DNA from: Lacibacter sp. H407
GTDB lineage: Bacteria > Bacteroidota > Bacteroidia > Chitinophagales > Chitinophagaceae
Direction of reading: 5' to 3'
NCBI RefSeq assembly: GCF_037892605.1
Contig: NZ_JBBKTU010000001.1
Location: 4,216,001 to 4,280,000 of the forward strand
DNA length: 64,000 bases
In this document: piece by piece, positions 44,790 through 53,531 of the stretch
How positions within the stretch are numbered: the first letter of the stretch is position 1
How the letters are laid out: each line of letters begins with the position of its first letter
The notes under the pieces: generated by a model
Database searches by the model: none
The model's input: only the letters and a program-made list of their open reading frames with translations
Told to the model about the DNA's origin: nothing
Position numbers and translations under genes: made by a program

Positions 44790-44817
44790 AAAATCCCTCA
44801 ACAGACGGTTGAGGGAT
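44790..44817 (-). terminator. Intrinsic terminator of the bacilliredoxin gene
   Basis: On the minus strand ATCCCTCAAC and GTTGAGGGAT pair over ten positions with a five-base loop, followed by TTTTTATTT. It isolates rnpB from the upstream gene. Confidence 0.9.
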
Positions 44818-44847
44818 CAATTGTATAATACAGAACAGTTGCAACAA

Positions 44848-45264
44848 TTAATTGCAATGCTCTTCAAATGCACTGATGAGGTTCTGTGCGATCATTTGTG
44901 CTGGACGACCTTCGATGTTATGACGCTCAATGAAATGAACCAACTGACCATCTTTGAACAAAGCGATGGCTGGTGAACTTGGTGGGTAAGGCAACAAATG
45001 CTCACGGATCTTTTTCACTGCATCAATGTCAAAACCTGCAAAGCTTGTCAACAGGTGATCAGGACGCTTACTGCTGTTGTTTACAGCCATCAAAACACCC
45101 GGACGGGCACTACCTGCAGCACAACCACACACTGAATTAATGAACACAAGGCTGGTACCTTGCTGTGTTAATGCCGTATCTACTGCGTCTGCTGATAATA
45201 ATTCATCAAATCCTCCTTCTGTCATTTCACCCTTCATCGGGATTACTATTTCTGCTGGATACAT
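44848..45264 (-). CDS. BrxA/BrxB family bacilliredoxin
   Basis: The 138-residue protein has the redox motif VCGCAAG, the CGC signature of bacilliredoxins, preceded by GTSLVFINS and followed by ARPGVLMAV. These proteins remove bacillithiol or other low-molecular-weight thiols from oxidised cysteines in the cytosol. The C-terminal SPAIALFKDGQLVHFIERHNIEG is typical. It is monocistronic between its own promoter and terminator. Confidence 0.95.
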   Translation of the reverse strand: MYPAEIVIPMKGEMTEGGFDELLSADAVDTALTQQGTSLVFINSVCGCAAGSARPGVLMAVNNSSKRPDHLLTSFAGFDIDAVKKIREHLLPYPPSSPAIALFKDGQLVHFIERHNIEGRPAQMIAQNLISAFEEHCN

Positions 45265-45289
45265 AGTTGAAAGTATTTTAAAATTTATG

Positions 45290-45297
45290 CAAAGCTA
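45290..45297 (-). promoter_or_regulatory. Candidate -7 box of the bacilliredoxin gene
   Basis: TAGCTTTG on the minus strand is an exact TAnnTTTG match 25 bases upstream of the ATG. A TTG-like -33 (45315-45313) stands only 15 bases away. Confidence 0.45.
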
Positions 45298-45471
45298 CAG
45301 GAATTGAAAATTCAATCAGCGAAAAAAGAAATTTTGACACACTTGTTGCAGATAAGTAGACTTTTTGTCGCATTTCTTTTTACAAATCGGAAATCACGGC
45401 GTACAAAAACCTGTTGGAATATCCTTTGATGATTGCATACCATTATTAAAAACAATTAAAACTTTAATACT

Positions 45472-45903
45472 ATGACAATGGTAAAATTGCACAGCCCGGT
45501 TCAGAAAAACATCAATACTTTTTTTGATGAGTTTTTTAATGAGTTGCCAGCCTTTGGTAAAACAGTCAACAACATTTTTTCGCCTGCAGTAAACATTCTT
45601 GAAACTACTGATGCGTATCATCTGGAACTGAATGCTCCCGGGCGCAACAAAGAAGATTTCAACATCAGTGTTGACAAAGGTTTGCTCACCATCAGCTACG
45701 AGAAAAAAGAAGAAGCAAAGAATGAAGATGTAAAAGTAGTTCGTCGTGAGTTCAGCTATCAGAGCTTCAAACGCAGCTTTACTGTAGATGATAAAATTAA
45801 TGCAGAAGCCATTCAGGCCAAGTACGAAAATGGTTTGCTGAAACTTTATCTTCCAAAAAAAGCAGAAGAAAAACAACCCGTGAAAACAATCAGTATTCAG
45901 TAA
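45472..45903 (+). CDS. Small heat-shock protein (Hsp20/alpha-crystallin)
   Basis: The 143-residue protein has the alpha-crystallin domain from about residue 40: PAVNILETTDAYHLELNAPG, KEDFNISVDKGLLTISYEKK, FSYQSFKRSFTV and YENGLLKLYLPKK. It is an ATP-independent holdase for unfolded protein in the cytosol. No HrcA-type CIRCE element is seen upstream. Confidence 0.95.
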   Translation: MTMVKLHSPVQKNINTFFDEFFNELPAFGKTVNNIFSPAVNILETTDAYHLELNAPGRNKEDFNISVDKGLLTISYEKKEEAKNEDVKVVRREFSYQSFKRSFTVDDKINAEAIQAKYENGLLKLYLPKKAEEKQPVKTISIQ

Positions 45904-46027
45904 TGATTTCTATATAGCTTGTTTTATAGCAGTTGGTTTTGGTTATCCCCCGTTGTTTTTACAATGGGGTTTTTTATTTGTGTTAACAACTGTTTCCTCA
46001 TTGATGGCTATCTTCGCCGGTATCGAC

Positions 46028-47284
46028 ATGAAAACCTCTTTAACCTTTTTACTTGCATACTTTCTTGTATTTGCCTCAACAGCACAAGATGTAGCAACCG
46101 ATACAATTCCTGTAACTCCCGCAAATGTGGATACAGCATTGCGTATCCGTAACCTCAATCCCTACTTCACGCTGCATGTAGACAGCTCGTTAAGTTATAA
46201 ATTAGAGATCAATAAAGAGTTGAAAAACTATTATTGGTACCTGAAAAATTCACCGGTTGGTTTACGAATTAACAAAGACAATGGATTGTTGACGTTTAAA
46301 GCAGACAAAGCGTATTTTCTTTCCGGTCGGTTGAAGTATGATGTTGAATACAAAGTGCAGGTAGGTGTTCAGAATTTAAATAAGGCAGAGGAAAAGCTTG
46401 ATACGTTTTTTACCATTGTATTTTTTAATACCGAGATCATTGCATCGAAAATACGTCCGTCAGTTTCATCAACCGTTACAGTTTACGAAGGTGATACCAC
46501 ACGCTTTGTATTGAATTGCGAAAACGGAAATTTCCCGATCGAATACATCAATTTTGAAAGTGGTATTCCCATTAGTCCTACCTACCCGATCAATAGCTGC
46601 CGTGATGAATTTGTATGGTGGATTCCGTATGATTTTGTAAAAGACAATGATGCAGGCAAAGAACGAACCTTTAACCTGTTATTTATCGGTTCAGATAAAT
46701 TCCGAAATAAAGACACGGCCGTTGTACGTGTAATTGTAAAGGATGCCATCAATTATCCGATGAAGCGACAGGAATACGATAAACTTGTTTCTGATTACAA
46801 CCGGTATATTCAGCAATTGAAATTTACGTTCCGCACAATGGACCGTAAGATCAAAAAAACAAGAAACAGAAGAGTAGCATTTGATATGACGTCTTCTTCG
46901 TCTGCCTTGGCAGGAACGATTCTCAGCACATCTACCAACGATAGCCAGAAAAATGTGGGTCGTGTATTACCTGCGGTTGGTGTTACATTGGTACCGGTGA
47001 AAGAAGCAGTAGCTCCAAATAAAGTGAATGACCAAAACTCCGTTTCGCAGGTACGTACCAGCATCAGGAAGCTTGAATATATTCTTTCAGAAAATGGTTT
47101 GATCGGAGAAAAAGATCCGGACATTATTGCCAAAACAACAAAGCTGCGAACCGATCTGAAACAAATTCAATTGCAACTGATCGATGTACCGTTGGAAGAA
47201 ATTGAAGTAAGCGATGAAAAGGATGCGAATAAATATTTCGATGACCCGAAAGTGAATAAGAAATACCGCTCTAAGAAAAGATAA
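46028..47284 (+). CDS. Exported hypothetical protein with Ig-like region and coiled C-terminus
   Basis: The ATG at 46028 gives 418 residues and a signal peptide ending VFASTAQ; the frame extends 75 bases upstream but that part would precede the signal peptide. The middle is beta-rich (NPYFTLHVDSSLSYKLEIN, TVTVYEGDTTRFVLNCENG), like cadherin/Ig-type repeats. The C-terminal part is helical with heptad-like charges. I do not recognise a named family. It shares a bidirectional terminator with the convergent gene. Confidence 0.75.
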   Translation: MKTSLTFLLAYFLVFASTAQDVATDTIPVTPANVDTALRIRNLNPYFTLHVDSSLSYKLEINKELKNYYWYLKNSPVGLRINKDNGLLTFKADKAYFLSGRLKYDVEYKVQVGVQNLNKAEEKLDTFFTIVFFNTEIIASKIRPSVSSTVTVYEGDTTRFVLNCENGNFPIEYINFESGIPISPTYPINSCRDEFVWWIPYDFVKDNDAGKERTFNLLFIGSDKFRNKDTAVVRVIVKDAINYPMKRQEYDKLVSDYNRYIQQLKFTFRTMDRKIKKTRNRRVAFDMTSSSSALAGTILSTSTNDSQKNVGRVLPAVGVTLVPVKEAVAPNKVNDQNSVSQVRTSIRKLEYILSENGLIGEKDPDIIAKTTKLRTDLKQIQLQLIDVPLEEIEVSDEKDANKYFDDPKVNKKYRSKKR

Positions 47285-47318
47285 AAAAATCCCGTTTTTC
47301 AACGGGATTTTTTATTGA
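47283..47318. terminator. Bidirectional terminator
   Basis: AAAATCCCGTT and AACGGGATTTT pair over 11 positions with T-runs on both strands, between convergent genes. Confidence 0.9.
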
Positions 47319-47333
47319 TAAATCACATCGTAT

Positions 47334-47786
47334 TTAATTACAATTATCTTTTCTTCTGGTATCGATCAGGTATTGAATTTTCCATTGGCCATTGATGCGT
47401 ACCAACTGGAATGAGTTTACTCCGCAATGACTAAAATTTCCTTTGTAATAAAACTGATAAGGCGTCCATACACTTGCTAATGCACCATCAATATGCACAG
47501 CACCAAAACTGATCCGCTCATCCGCATCGCCTTTTGTTGATTTACCTACGAACGATGCAAACCCAGCGACTTCATCTGTACGGATCATGGTTCCACCTTC
47601 TTTGTTTCGGCCAATGGTTTGTAACACGGCCCAGTCAGAGAAAACACTTTTGACGCCAATTGAATCGGCGGTTTTCATTGCTGTAAAGAGATTGTTAATA
47701 ACGGCCTTCACAGAATCCTCCGTGCTTTGTGAATAGGCTGAACTAAGCAATACCATTGTTAAAGAAAGCGTAAGAACGTATTTCAT
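47334..47786 (-). CDS. Exported NTF2-like (SnoaL-type) protein
   Basis: The 150-residue protein has a signal peptide ending SSAYSQ and then the NTF2 cone fold: VKAVINNLFTAMKTAD, VHIDGALASVWTPYQFYYKG and SFQLVRINGQWKIQYLIDTR. The family bind small molecules or act as isomerases; without conserved catalytic residues the role is open. Found in many Bacteroidota as a single-domain exported protein. Confidence 0.88.
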   Translation of the reverse strand: MKYVLTLSLTMVLLSSAYSQSTEDSVKAVINNLFTAMKTADSIGVKSVFSDWAVLQTIGRNKEGGTMIRTDEVAGFASFVGKSTKGDADERISFGAVHIDGALASVWTPYQFYYKGNFSHCGVNSFQLVRINGQWKIQYLIDTRRKDNCN

Positions 47787-47846
47787 GTTATTTGTTTGAA
47801 ACCTTTGGCAGGTTGTTTGGATTACAAGAATAAAAAATTACAAACT

Positions 47847-48386
47847 ATGCGAAATCTAAAATTGTACAAATGGTCACTGGTGCTGATGGTGTTTGTTACA
47901 AGTACCGCATCAGCTCAGATATTCCCGAAAGCGGGAGATATTTTCGGCAGCAGAACCAACAAACCCGTTGTACGGCAGGACGGCAGCCGCCAATGGCCCG
48001 ATGGTACCATTCAGTACCCCAATGGTACAACAAGATATCCGGATGGAGCCGTTCGCTATCCAGATGGACGTATGACCTATCCTCGTAATCAACGAAATGA
48101 CAATTGGGGAAATAACAATAACAACAATTGTGTTCACAACATGCCTCCGGGACAGGCAAAGAAAAAATATGGCGGTCATGCACGTGATTATGCAAAAGGA
48201 AAAAAGAATTGCAATCACAACCATGGCAACAGAGACAGGGATTGGGATGATGATGACGACAGAAACGTAAGAAGGTATCCGCAACAGTATCCGCAGTATC
48301 CCAGCTATCCACAACAATACCCTGGCGGTAATACACAGCAAGGTGGTGGTAAGCGACCAAGCCGTACATCAAATCCAAATATGTAA
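47847..48386 (+). CDS. Exported hypothetical protein with YPDG heptad repeats
   Basis: The ATG at 47847 gives 179 residues and a signal peptide ending TSTASAQ. Residues 45-79 are five seven-residue repeats of the form (D/N)Gxxx(Y/W)P. They are followed by a Asn-rich linker, then CVHNMPPGQAKKKYGGHARD, an acidic run of five aspartates and a Tyr/Pro/Gln-rich tail. No catalytic domain is apparent; a surface or matrix-type protein is possible. The first exported residues have a PKAGDIFG segment common in such proteins. Confidence 0.78.
   Translation: MRNLKLYKWSLVLMVFVTSTASAQIFPKAGDIFGSRTNKPVVRQDGSRQWPDGTIQYPNGTTRYPDGAVRYPDGRMTYPRNQRNDNWGNNNNNNCVHNMPPGQAKKKYGGHARDYAKGKKNCNHNHGNRDRDWDDDDDRNVRRYPQQYPQYPSYPQQYPGGNTQQGGGKRPSRTSNPNM
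47979..48083 (+). repeat. Five in-frame 21-bp tandem repeats
   Basis: Each unit encodes (D/N)G-three variable residues-(Y/W)P. The DNA units are degenerate at third positions, so the repeat is conserved mainly at protein level. Confidence 0.85.
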
Positions 48387-48408
48387 GTAGCAGAAGTTGA
48401 GATAAAGA

Positions 48409-48438
48409 AAACGCCCCTTGAAAGTTCAAGGGGCGTTT
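48409..48438. terminator. Bidirectional terminator
   Basis: AAACGCCCCTTGA and TCAAGGGGCGTTT form a 13-pair stem with a four-base loop between convergent genes. Confidence 0.9.
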
Positions 48439-48459
48439 CTTATTTGTAAAAGCGGTTGA

Positions 48460-49893
48460 TCAATAACCTAATATCTTCAACATGCTTTGCGCTGTTTGTT
48501 CTTTGGCATACACCCAGTCAACCAGTTTACCATTCTTATCGTGCCCTACAATAATATGTTTGGGCGAAGGGATCATACAATGCTTGATACCACCATAGCC
48601 GCTGATCTGATCCTGGTAAGCACCTGTATGGAAAAACCCTACGTACAATGGTTCTGCTGCTGCTTCGCCGTTTAACTTGGGCAAAAACACTTCGTTGATA
48701 TGTTCTTCTGAATCATAATAATCATGACTGTCGCAGGTAATACCACCCAGCACCACACGCTGGTATTCGTTTTCCCATTTATTGATCGGCATCATCAGGA
48801 ATTTTTCACCAATGCCCCATGTATCAGGTAAGGTTGTAATAAATGATGAATCGATCATATACCAGTTCTCACGGTCGTTCTGTGTTTTCTGTGCAAGTAC
48901 AGAATAGATATGCGCCATACTTTCACCAACGGTAAAGCTGCCGAACTCGGTATAAATATTCGGCATGGGCACACCCGCCTTCTTACAGGTTTTTTTAATG
49001 GTCGATACAATCTCATTGATCATGAATTGATAGTCGTAATCAAAACCTAATGAATGTTTGATGGGAAATCCGCCACCAATATTAATTGAATCAAGTTCCG
49101 GACAAATTTTCTTCAACTGGCAATACAGATTCACTACTTTGTTCAATTCACTCCAGTAGTAAATATCATCTTTAATACCCTTGTTTAAAAAGATGTGCAA
49201 CATCTTCAACTGAAAACGATCTTCGTTTCCTTCGATCTTATCTACATAAAATTCAAGAATATCTCTGGCTCTAATTCCAAGGCGTGATGTGTAGAATGGG
49301 AAGTTCGGTTCTTCTTCAGCTGCCACACGTATACCCACTTTAAACGGAACCTTCACCGTTTTTTTATACTGCTGTAACTCTTCTTTGTTATCAAGAATGG
49401 GTGTTACATTTTTAAACCCGGTGTTCAGCAACTTGGCAATACGGGTGATGTAACTTTTTTGTTTGTATCCGTTGCAAATGATCTGGATTTCCTTGGTGAT
49501 CTTTTTCTTTTGGTACAGTTTGTTGATGATCTCAATATCGTAGGCAAACGATGTTTCAAGATGTACTTCATTTTTTAATGTTTCTTCCACCACAAAAGAA
49601 AAATGACTGCTCTTGGTACAATAGCAATAAAAGTACTTGCCTTCGTACCTGTGTTTTTTAAAAGCGGTATCAAACATCTTCTTCGCCTTTTTGATCTGCA
49701 TCCCGATCTTCGGCAAATACGTCAGCTTCATCGGCGTTCCATATTTATCGATCAGAGCTTTGAGGTCGAGATTGTTAAACTGGAGATAGCCATTTTGTAA
49801 ATGAAAATCTTCTTGCGGAAAGTTGAAGGTTTGATGGACCAGGTCGTTGTACGTTTGGTTGGTCAGTTGAAAATTACGTGGGTCGTTTGTCAC
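48460..49893 (-). CDS. speA: Biosynthetic arginine decarboxylase-like PLP enzyme
   Basis: There is no suitable ATG; the GTG at 49893 is preferred and gives 477 residues, and a TTG at 49911 is the alternative. The fold III decarboxylase signatures are present: the PLP-lysine region FYCYCTKSSHF, SINIGGGFP, TEFGSFTVGE and GGITCDSHDYY with the catalytic Cys-Asp. The length is much shorter than E. coli SpeA (658), as in other Bacteroidota. It would make agmatine for spermidine synthesis. Carboxynorspermidine or diaminopimelate decarboxylase-like activity is less likely but not excluded. Confidence 0.87.
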   Translation of the reverse strand: MTNDPRNFQLTNQTYNDLVHQTFNFPQEDFHLQNGYLQFNNLDLKALIDKYGTPMKLTYLPKIGMQIKKAKKMFDTAFKKHRYEGKYFYCYCTKSSHFSFVVEETLKNEVHLETSFAYDIEIINKLYQKKKITKEIQIICNGYKQKSYITRIAKLLNTGFKNVTPILDNKEELQQYKKTVKVPFKVGIRVAAEEEPNFPFYTSRLGIRARDILEFYVDKIEGNEDRFQLKMLHIFLNKGIKDDIYYWSELNKVVNLYCQLKKICPELDSINIGGGFPIKHSLGFDYDYQFMINEIVSTIKKTCKKAGVPMPNIYTEFGSFTVGESMAHIYSVLAQKTQNDRENWYMIDSSFITTLPDTWGIGEKFLMMPINKWENEYQRVVLGGITCDSHDYYDSEEHINEVFLPKLNGEAAAEPLYVGFFHTGAYQDQISGYGGIKHCMIPSPKHIIVGHDKNGKLVDWVYAKEQTAQSMLKILGY

Positions 49894-49969
49894 CTTTAAA
49901 ATTTTGCACAAACTTATTGTAAAAAAGCATGCACAGGCATGAAGTTTTTGGAAGAAGAAGCTGCGAGCC

Positions 49970-50030
49970 GTTAGCTATGAGCTACGAGCCGGTAAATACG
50001 AACCGATAGTCGTTAGTCAGTAGCAGATAG
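49970..50030. repeat. Dispersed repeat family B, copy 4
   Basis: Degenerate GAGCCGTTAGCTATGAG and GATAGTCGTTAGTCAG units lie in the 249-base gap between the decarboxylase gene and rplT. Relatedness to other copies is weaker than for copies 2 and 3. Confidence 0.35.
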
Positions 50031-50092
50031 TAAAAACCATTTGTTTGATTGGAGAACACTAAAAAGATCACTTTCCGCCTCTATTTCAAAAC

Positions 50093-50121
50093 AAAAAAAC
50101 CCGACTTATTCAGCCGGGGTT
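50093..50121 (-). terminator. Intrinsic terminator of rplT
   Basis: On the minus strand ACCCCGGCTGAATAAGTCGGGT pairs at its ends and is followed by seven T. It closes the rpmI-rplT unit. Confidence 0.88.
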
Positions 50122-50142
50122 TGTATCAATCAATTGATGATT

Positions 50143-50487
50143 TTATTTTACTGAATCAACCAGTTTCTTGAAGCTGGCAGGTTCGTTCATTGCCAGATCA
50201 GCAAGGATTTTACGATCCAGGTCAATGTTCTTGGCTTTGAGTTTGTTGATGAATACAGAGTACGTCAACCCTTCTTCACGAACGGCAGCGTTAATACGTG
50301 CGATCCACAGTGCACGGTATTCTCTCTTCTTTAATTTACGACCAACATAACTGTAGGTCATCCCTTTTTCTACAACGTTTTTGGCAACTGTATATACGTT
50401 TTTACGTTTACCATAAAAGCCTTTGGCTTGCTTAAGAATTCTTTTGCGACGTGCTTTAGACGCAACTGAGTTTACTGAACGGGGCAT
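50143..50487 (-). CDS. rplT: 50S ribosomal protein L20
   Basis: The 114-residue protein has the L20 start [19 protein letters not shown], then [16 protein letters not shown] and [20 protein letters not shown]. It binds 23S rRNA early in assembly and can repress its own operon. It follows rpmI by 44 bases. Confidence 0.98.
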   Translation of the reverse strand: MPRSVNSVASKARRKRILKQAKGFYGKRKNVYTVAKNVVEKGMTYSYVGRKLKKREYRALWIARINAAVREEGLTYSVFINKLKAKNIDLDRKILADLAMNEPASFKKLVDSVK

Positions 50488-50531
50488 ATCTGAATGTTTT
50501 TAAATTATAAATGTTTGTTTACAGATGCATC

Positions 50532-50729
50532 TTATTTAAGACGCAATAAACGTTTTACAAAGTGTACATGAGATTGTGCTACTTCTCCGTCCTTACGCAT
50601 GTTACGCTTACGTTTCTTAGATTTTTTTGTGAGGATGTGACGCTTGAAACTCTTCTGATGCATGATCTTACCTGTGCCGGTTACTTTAAACCTTTTTTTG
50701 GCACTCGAGTTCGTTTTTACCTTTGGCAT
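50532..50729 (-). CDS. rpmI: 50S ribosomal protein L35
   Basis: The ATG at 50729 gives the expected 65 residues starting [20 protein letters not shown], then [15 protein letters not shown]. The open frame extends upstream to 50879 but that part has no L35 homology. It forms a unit with rplT. Confidence 0.97.
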   Translation of the reverse strand: MPKVKTNSSAKKRFKVTGTGKIMHQKSFKRHILTKKSKKRKRNMRKDGEVAQSHVHFVKRLLRLK

Positions 50730-50805
50730 TTGTATGCGCTTTAAAATGATACCCTGATGGCGGCGCTGCACAGGCAACACACTTAGGGGGCCGTTTGGGC
50801 AATAT

Positions 50806-50835
50806 GAGCTTCGGAAAGCTCCCCGTTTTGGGAGC
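50806..50835 (-). other. Two mutually exclusive hairpins in the rpmI leader region
   Basis: Hairpin one uses GCTCCC with GGGAGC (50818-50835); hairpin two uses GAGCTT with AAGCTC and a four-base loop (50806-50821). They share four bases, so only one can form. If the promoter at 50837-50865 is used, the first arm lies at the very start of the transcript or just before it, which weakens a switch role. Confidence 0.45.
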
Positions 50836-50836
50836 G

Positions 50837-50865
50837 CAAATGTAGGCAAATTCTCCTGAAAACAA
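50837..50865 (-). promoter_or_regulatory. Candidate rpmI-rplT promoter
   Basis: TTG (50865-50863) and TACATTTG (50844-50837) on the minus strand are spaced by 18 bases, an exact fit to the Bacteroidota TTG/TAnnTTTG promoter. It lies downstream of the infC terminator, giving rpmI-rplT an independent start. Confidence 0.6.
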
Positions 50866-50910
50866 GGAAAAGCGGGCAAATTTCTTGTTCCAGCAACTGT
50901 TCAGAAACGA

Positions 50911-50936
50911 AAAAACCGCCCTGTTGGGGCGGCTTT
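50911..50936 (-). terminator. Intrinsic terminator of infC
   Basis: GCCGCCCC, AACA and GGGCGGT form a stable stem followed by TTTTTT on the minus strand, eight bases after the infC stop. Confidence 0.88.
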
Positions 50937-50943
50937 CTATTAC

Positions 50944-51522
50944 TTAATCTGCATTCTCTTTCTTCTTCTTGGCCGTTTTTGGCGCAATGATCATCAACAT
51001 CCGTTTCCCTTCGAGTTTTGGCAAGCCTTCCACCTGACCGGCATCTTTCAACCGCTCGGCAAATTTCAGCAACACCAGCTCCCCTCTTTCCTTGAACTGA
51101 ATGGCACGACCTTTAAACTGCACGTAGGCTTTCACTTTGTTGCCTTCTTTCAGGAAGTTCTCGGCATGCTTGGCTTTAAAATCAAAGTCATGATCATCCG
51201 TATTGGGTGTAAACCGGATTTCTTTCAATTCAGCCGATTTACTTTTCGACTTCATCTCTTTCTCTTTCTTCTTCTTCTCGTAGAGAAACTTGTTATAGTC
51301 AATTGCTTTACACACGGGCGGTACGGCCTGTGGAGAAATCTCTACAAGATCGAGCCCTAATTCCTGTGCGATCTGCAATGCTTTTTGTGTGGGATAAACT
51401 CCTACTTCAATGTTCTCACCTACCAAACGTACTTCCGGTACACGGATCATGTGGTTGATGCGATGCTCTGGTTCTTTACGGGGAACAAAACGTCCCCTTG
51501 GAGGTCTTGATGGAAATGCCAT
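50944..51522 (-). CDS. infC: Translation initiation factor IF-3
   Basis: The 192-residue protein has EHRINHMIRVPEVRLVGEN, then VEISPQAVPPVCKAIDYNKF at the N-domain end, and a C-domain with KEIRFTPNTDDHDFDFKAKH and VKAYVQFKGRA. It blocks premature subunit joining and proofreads the start codon. The start is a normal ATG, not the rare AUU used in enteric bacteria. A lysine-rich tail closes the protein. It follows thrS by 77 bases. Confidence 0.98.
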   Translation of the reverse strand: MAFPSRPPRGRFVPRKEPEHRINHMIRVPEVRLVGENIEVGVYPTQKALQIAQELGLDLVEISPQAVPPVCKAIDYNKFLYEKKKKEKEMKSKSKSAELKEIRFTPNTDDHDFDFKAKHAENFLKEGNKVKAYVQFKGRAIQFKERGELVLLKFAERLKDAGQVEGLPKLEGKRMLMIIAPKTAKKKKENAD

Positions 51523-51531
51523 ATTCGAGTG

Positions 51532-51553
51532 CCCTCATCCCCTTACGGAGGGC
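51532..51553. repeat. Dispersed repeat family A, copy 4
   Basis: CCCTCATCCCCTTACGGAGG lies in the thrS-infC gap, only ten bases upstream of the infC ATG, where it overlaps the ribosome-binding region. Confidence 0.45.
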
Positions 51554-51599
51554 GATTGATTTTTAATTTTTATTGTTTACTCTTTAGGGGAAAGAGTTG

Positions 51600-53531
51600 T
51601 TATTCTGCTATTCGTTCGCTGATCTCGTTTACCGCTGCAGCAATAAAGGCGTCGGTATCCATTGTACCTGCATCACCTTTGCCTTGCTTGCGTACTGCTA
51701 CTTTTCCTTCGTTCACTTCTTTCTCTCCTATCACCAGCATGTAAGGTACACGTGCAAGTTCTGTATCTCTGATCTTTTTACCGATCTTTTCGCTGCGGTC
51801 GTCAATCTCTGCACGAATATCTGCTTTTTTCAGCTTTTGCAACAGGGTTTTTGCATAATCCATAAACTTATCACTGATCGGCAGAATTTTTACCTGCAAC
51901 GGGGCAAGCCACAACGGAAACTTACCGGCATAATGCTCCAGCAAAAAGCCAATGAAGCGTTCATGCGTTCCCAATGGTGCACGGTGAATGATCAATGGTA
52001 CTTCGGGCTGATTTCCCTGGTTGGTGTACGACAGTTTAAATTTGTTACCACTGTTGAAATCAACCTGATTGGTGGCGAGGGTAAACTCACGGCCAATGGT
52101 GCTCCAGATCTGTACATCGATCTTAGGACCGTAAAACGCAGCTTCGTCCTGCACTTCTACAAATGGAATATTTGATTCAATGAGCACTTTACGTACCATC
52201 GATTCTGTTTCTTCCCACAGCTCCGGTTCGTTCACATATTTCTGTCCACGCTTGGCCGGATCATGCAAACTCAAACGCATCACGTATTTATCGATCCCGA
52301 AAATTTTAAAATACTTCAGATACATGTCATTCACTGCACGGAACTCCTGCGCAAAATCTTCACGGCTGCAATAGATATGTGCATCGTTCATATGCAAACA
52401 ACGCACACGCATCAAACCAAAAAGTTCACCACTTTGCTCATAACGGTAACAGGTACCATATTCGGCTATACGGAACGGTAAGTCTTTGTAGCTTTTTGGT
52501 TCAGCATCAAAAATTTTGTGGTGATGCGGACAGTTCATTGCTTTGAGATAATATTTCTCTCCATCCATTTCCATGGGAGGAAACATACTATCTGCATAAT
52601 ACGGCAAGTGACCGCTGGTGAGATACATGCTTTCTTTTGCAATATGCGGCGTAACTACACGCTTGTAACCGGCGGCAGCTTCGGTTTCTTTTGCCAGCCG
52701 CTCCAACTCTTCAATAATGATGGTACCATTGGGCAACCATAACGGTAAGCCCGGACCTGTATCATCATCCATTGTATAAATGCCTAACTCTTTACCCAGT
52801 TTACGGTGATCACGTTTTTTTGCTTCTTCCAGCAAAGTCAGATATTCATCCAGTTCTTTTTGTGATGGAAATGTAACACCATATACACGAGTCAACTGTT
52901 TGTTCTTTTCATCGCCTTTCCAATACGCACCCGCAATAGAAGTTAGTTTGATGGCTTTAATAAAACCAGTATGCGGAATATGCGGGCCACGACACAGATC
53001 AGTAAACTCACCTTGTGAATACAAGGTAATGCCGCCATCTTCAAGGTTCTGCAACAGATCAAGTTTATATTCATCGCCCTTTTCAGAAAAATAGGCAATA
53101 GCATCCTGCTTCGAAATTTCTTTTCGTTGATAAGGATTGTTCTTCTTGGCCAGCTCATTCATCTTCTTTTCCAATGTGAGCAGATCATCTTCCGTGATCT
53201 TTTTATCACCCAGATCCATATCATAATAGAAACCTCTGTCCAACGCTGGGCCCACCCAGAATTTTACACCGGGAAATAATGCTTCAACAGCCTCCGCCAT
53301 CAAATGTGCACTGGAATGCCAGAAGGTATTCTTTCCTTCCGCATCGTCCCATGTGAGTAATTTCAACGTCGCATCATTTGGGATTGGTCGGGTCATATCC
53401 CACACCTCTCCGTTTATACTTGCGGCCAATACTTTTCGTGCCAATCCTTCGCTGATCGATTTGGCAATGTCCATGGCGGAAACTCCCTGTTCGTACTCCC
53501 GTACTGCTCCATCCGGAAAACTGATCTTCAT
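51600..53531 (-). CDS. thrS: Threonyl-tRNA synthetase
   Basis: The ATG at 53531 gives 643 residues, as in E. coli. The TGS domain (ISFPDGAVREYEQGVSAMDI) comes first. The editing domain has HSSAHLMAEA and the second half HTGFIKA. The class II core has motif 2 around YRYEQSGELFG, the zinc cysteine in MNCPHH and motif 3 in IIHRAPLGTHERF. The C-terminal anticodon-binding domain has LAPLQVKILPIS. It charges tRNA-Thr. It is first in the thrS-infC unit. Confidence 0.99.
   Translation of the reverse strand: MKISFPDGAVREYEQGVSAMDIAKSISEGLARKVLAASINGEVWDMTRPIPNDATLKLLTWDDAEGKNTFWHSSAHLMAEAVEALFPGVKFWVGPALDRGFYYDMDLGDKKITEDDLLTLEKKMNELAKKNNPYQRKEISKQDAIAYFSEKGDEYKLDLLQNLEDGGITLYSQGEFTDLCRGPHIPHTGFIKAIKLTSIAGAYWKGDEKNKQLTRVYGVTFPSQKELDEYLTLLEEAKKRDHRKLGKELGIYTMDDDTGPGLPLWLPNGTIIIEELERLAKETEAAAGYKRVVTPHIAKESMYLTSGHLPYYADSMFPPMEMDGEKYYLKAMNCPHHHKIFDAEPKSYKDLPFRIAEYGTCYRYEQSGELFGLMRVRCLHMNDAHIYCSREDFAQEFRAVNDMYLKYFKIFGIDKYVMRLSLHDPAKRGQKYVNEPELWEETESMVRKVLIESNIPFVEVQDEAAFYGPKIDVQIWSTIGREFTLATNQVDFNSGNKFKLSYTNQGNQPEVPLIIHRAPLGTHERFIGFLLEHYAGKFPLWLAPLQVKILPISDKFMDYAKTLLQKLKKADIRAEIDDRSEKIGKKIRDTELARVPYMLVIGEKEVNEGKVAVRKQGKGDAGTMDTDAFIAAAVNEISERIAE

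Noticed and set aside
45394-45876. 160-residue minus-strand frame over hsp20
   Set aside because: The plus-strand frame has a full alpha-crystallin domain; the minus frame is Phe-rich with no signal or motif.
47896-48429. Cys/His-rich minus-strand frames over the YPDG-repeat gene
   Set aside because: They mirror the Asn/Asp/Gly-rich coding strand, which has a proper signal peptide and start.
50730-50879. N-terminal extension of rpmI
   Set aside because: The known 65-residue L35 starts at 50729, and a promoter candidate and hairpins lie inside the extension.
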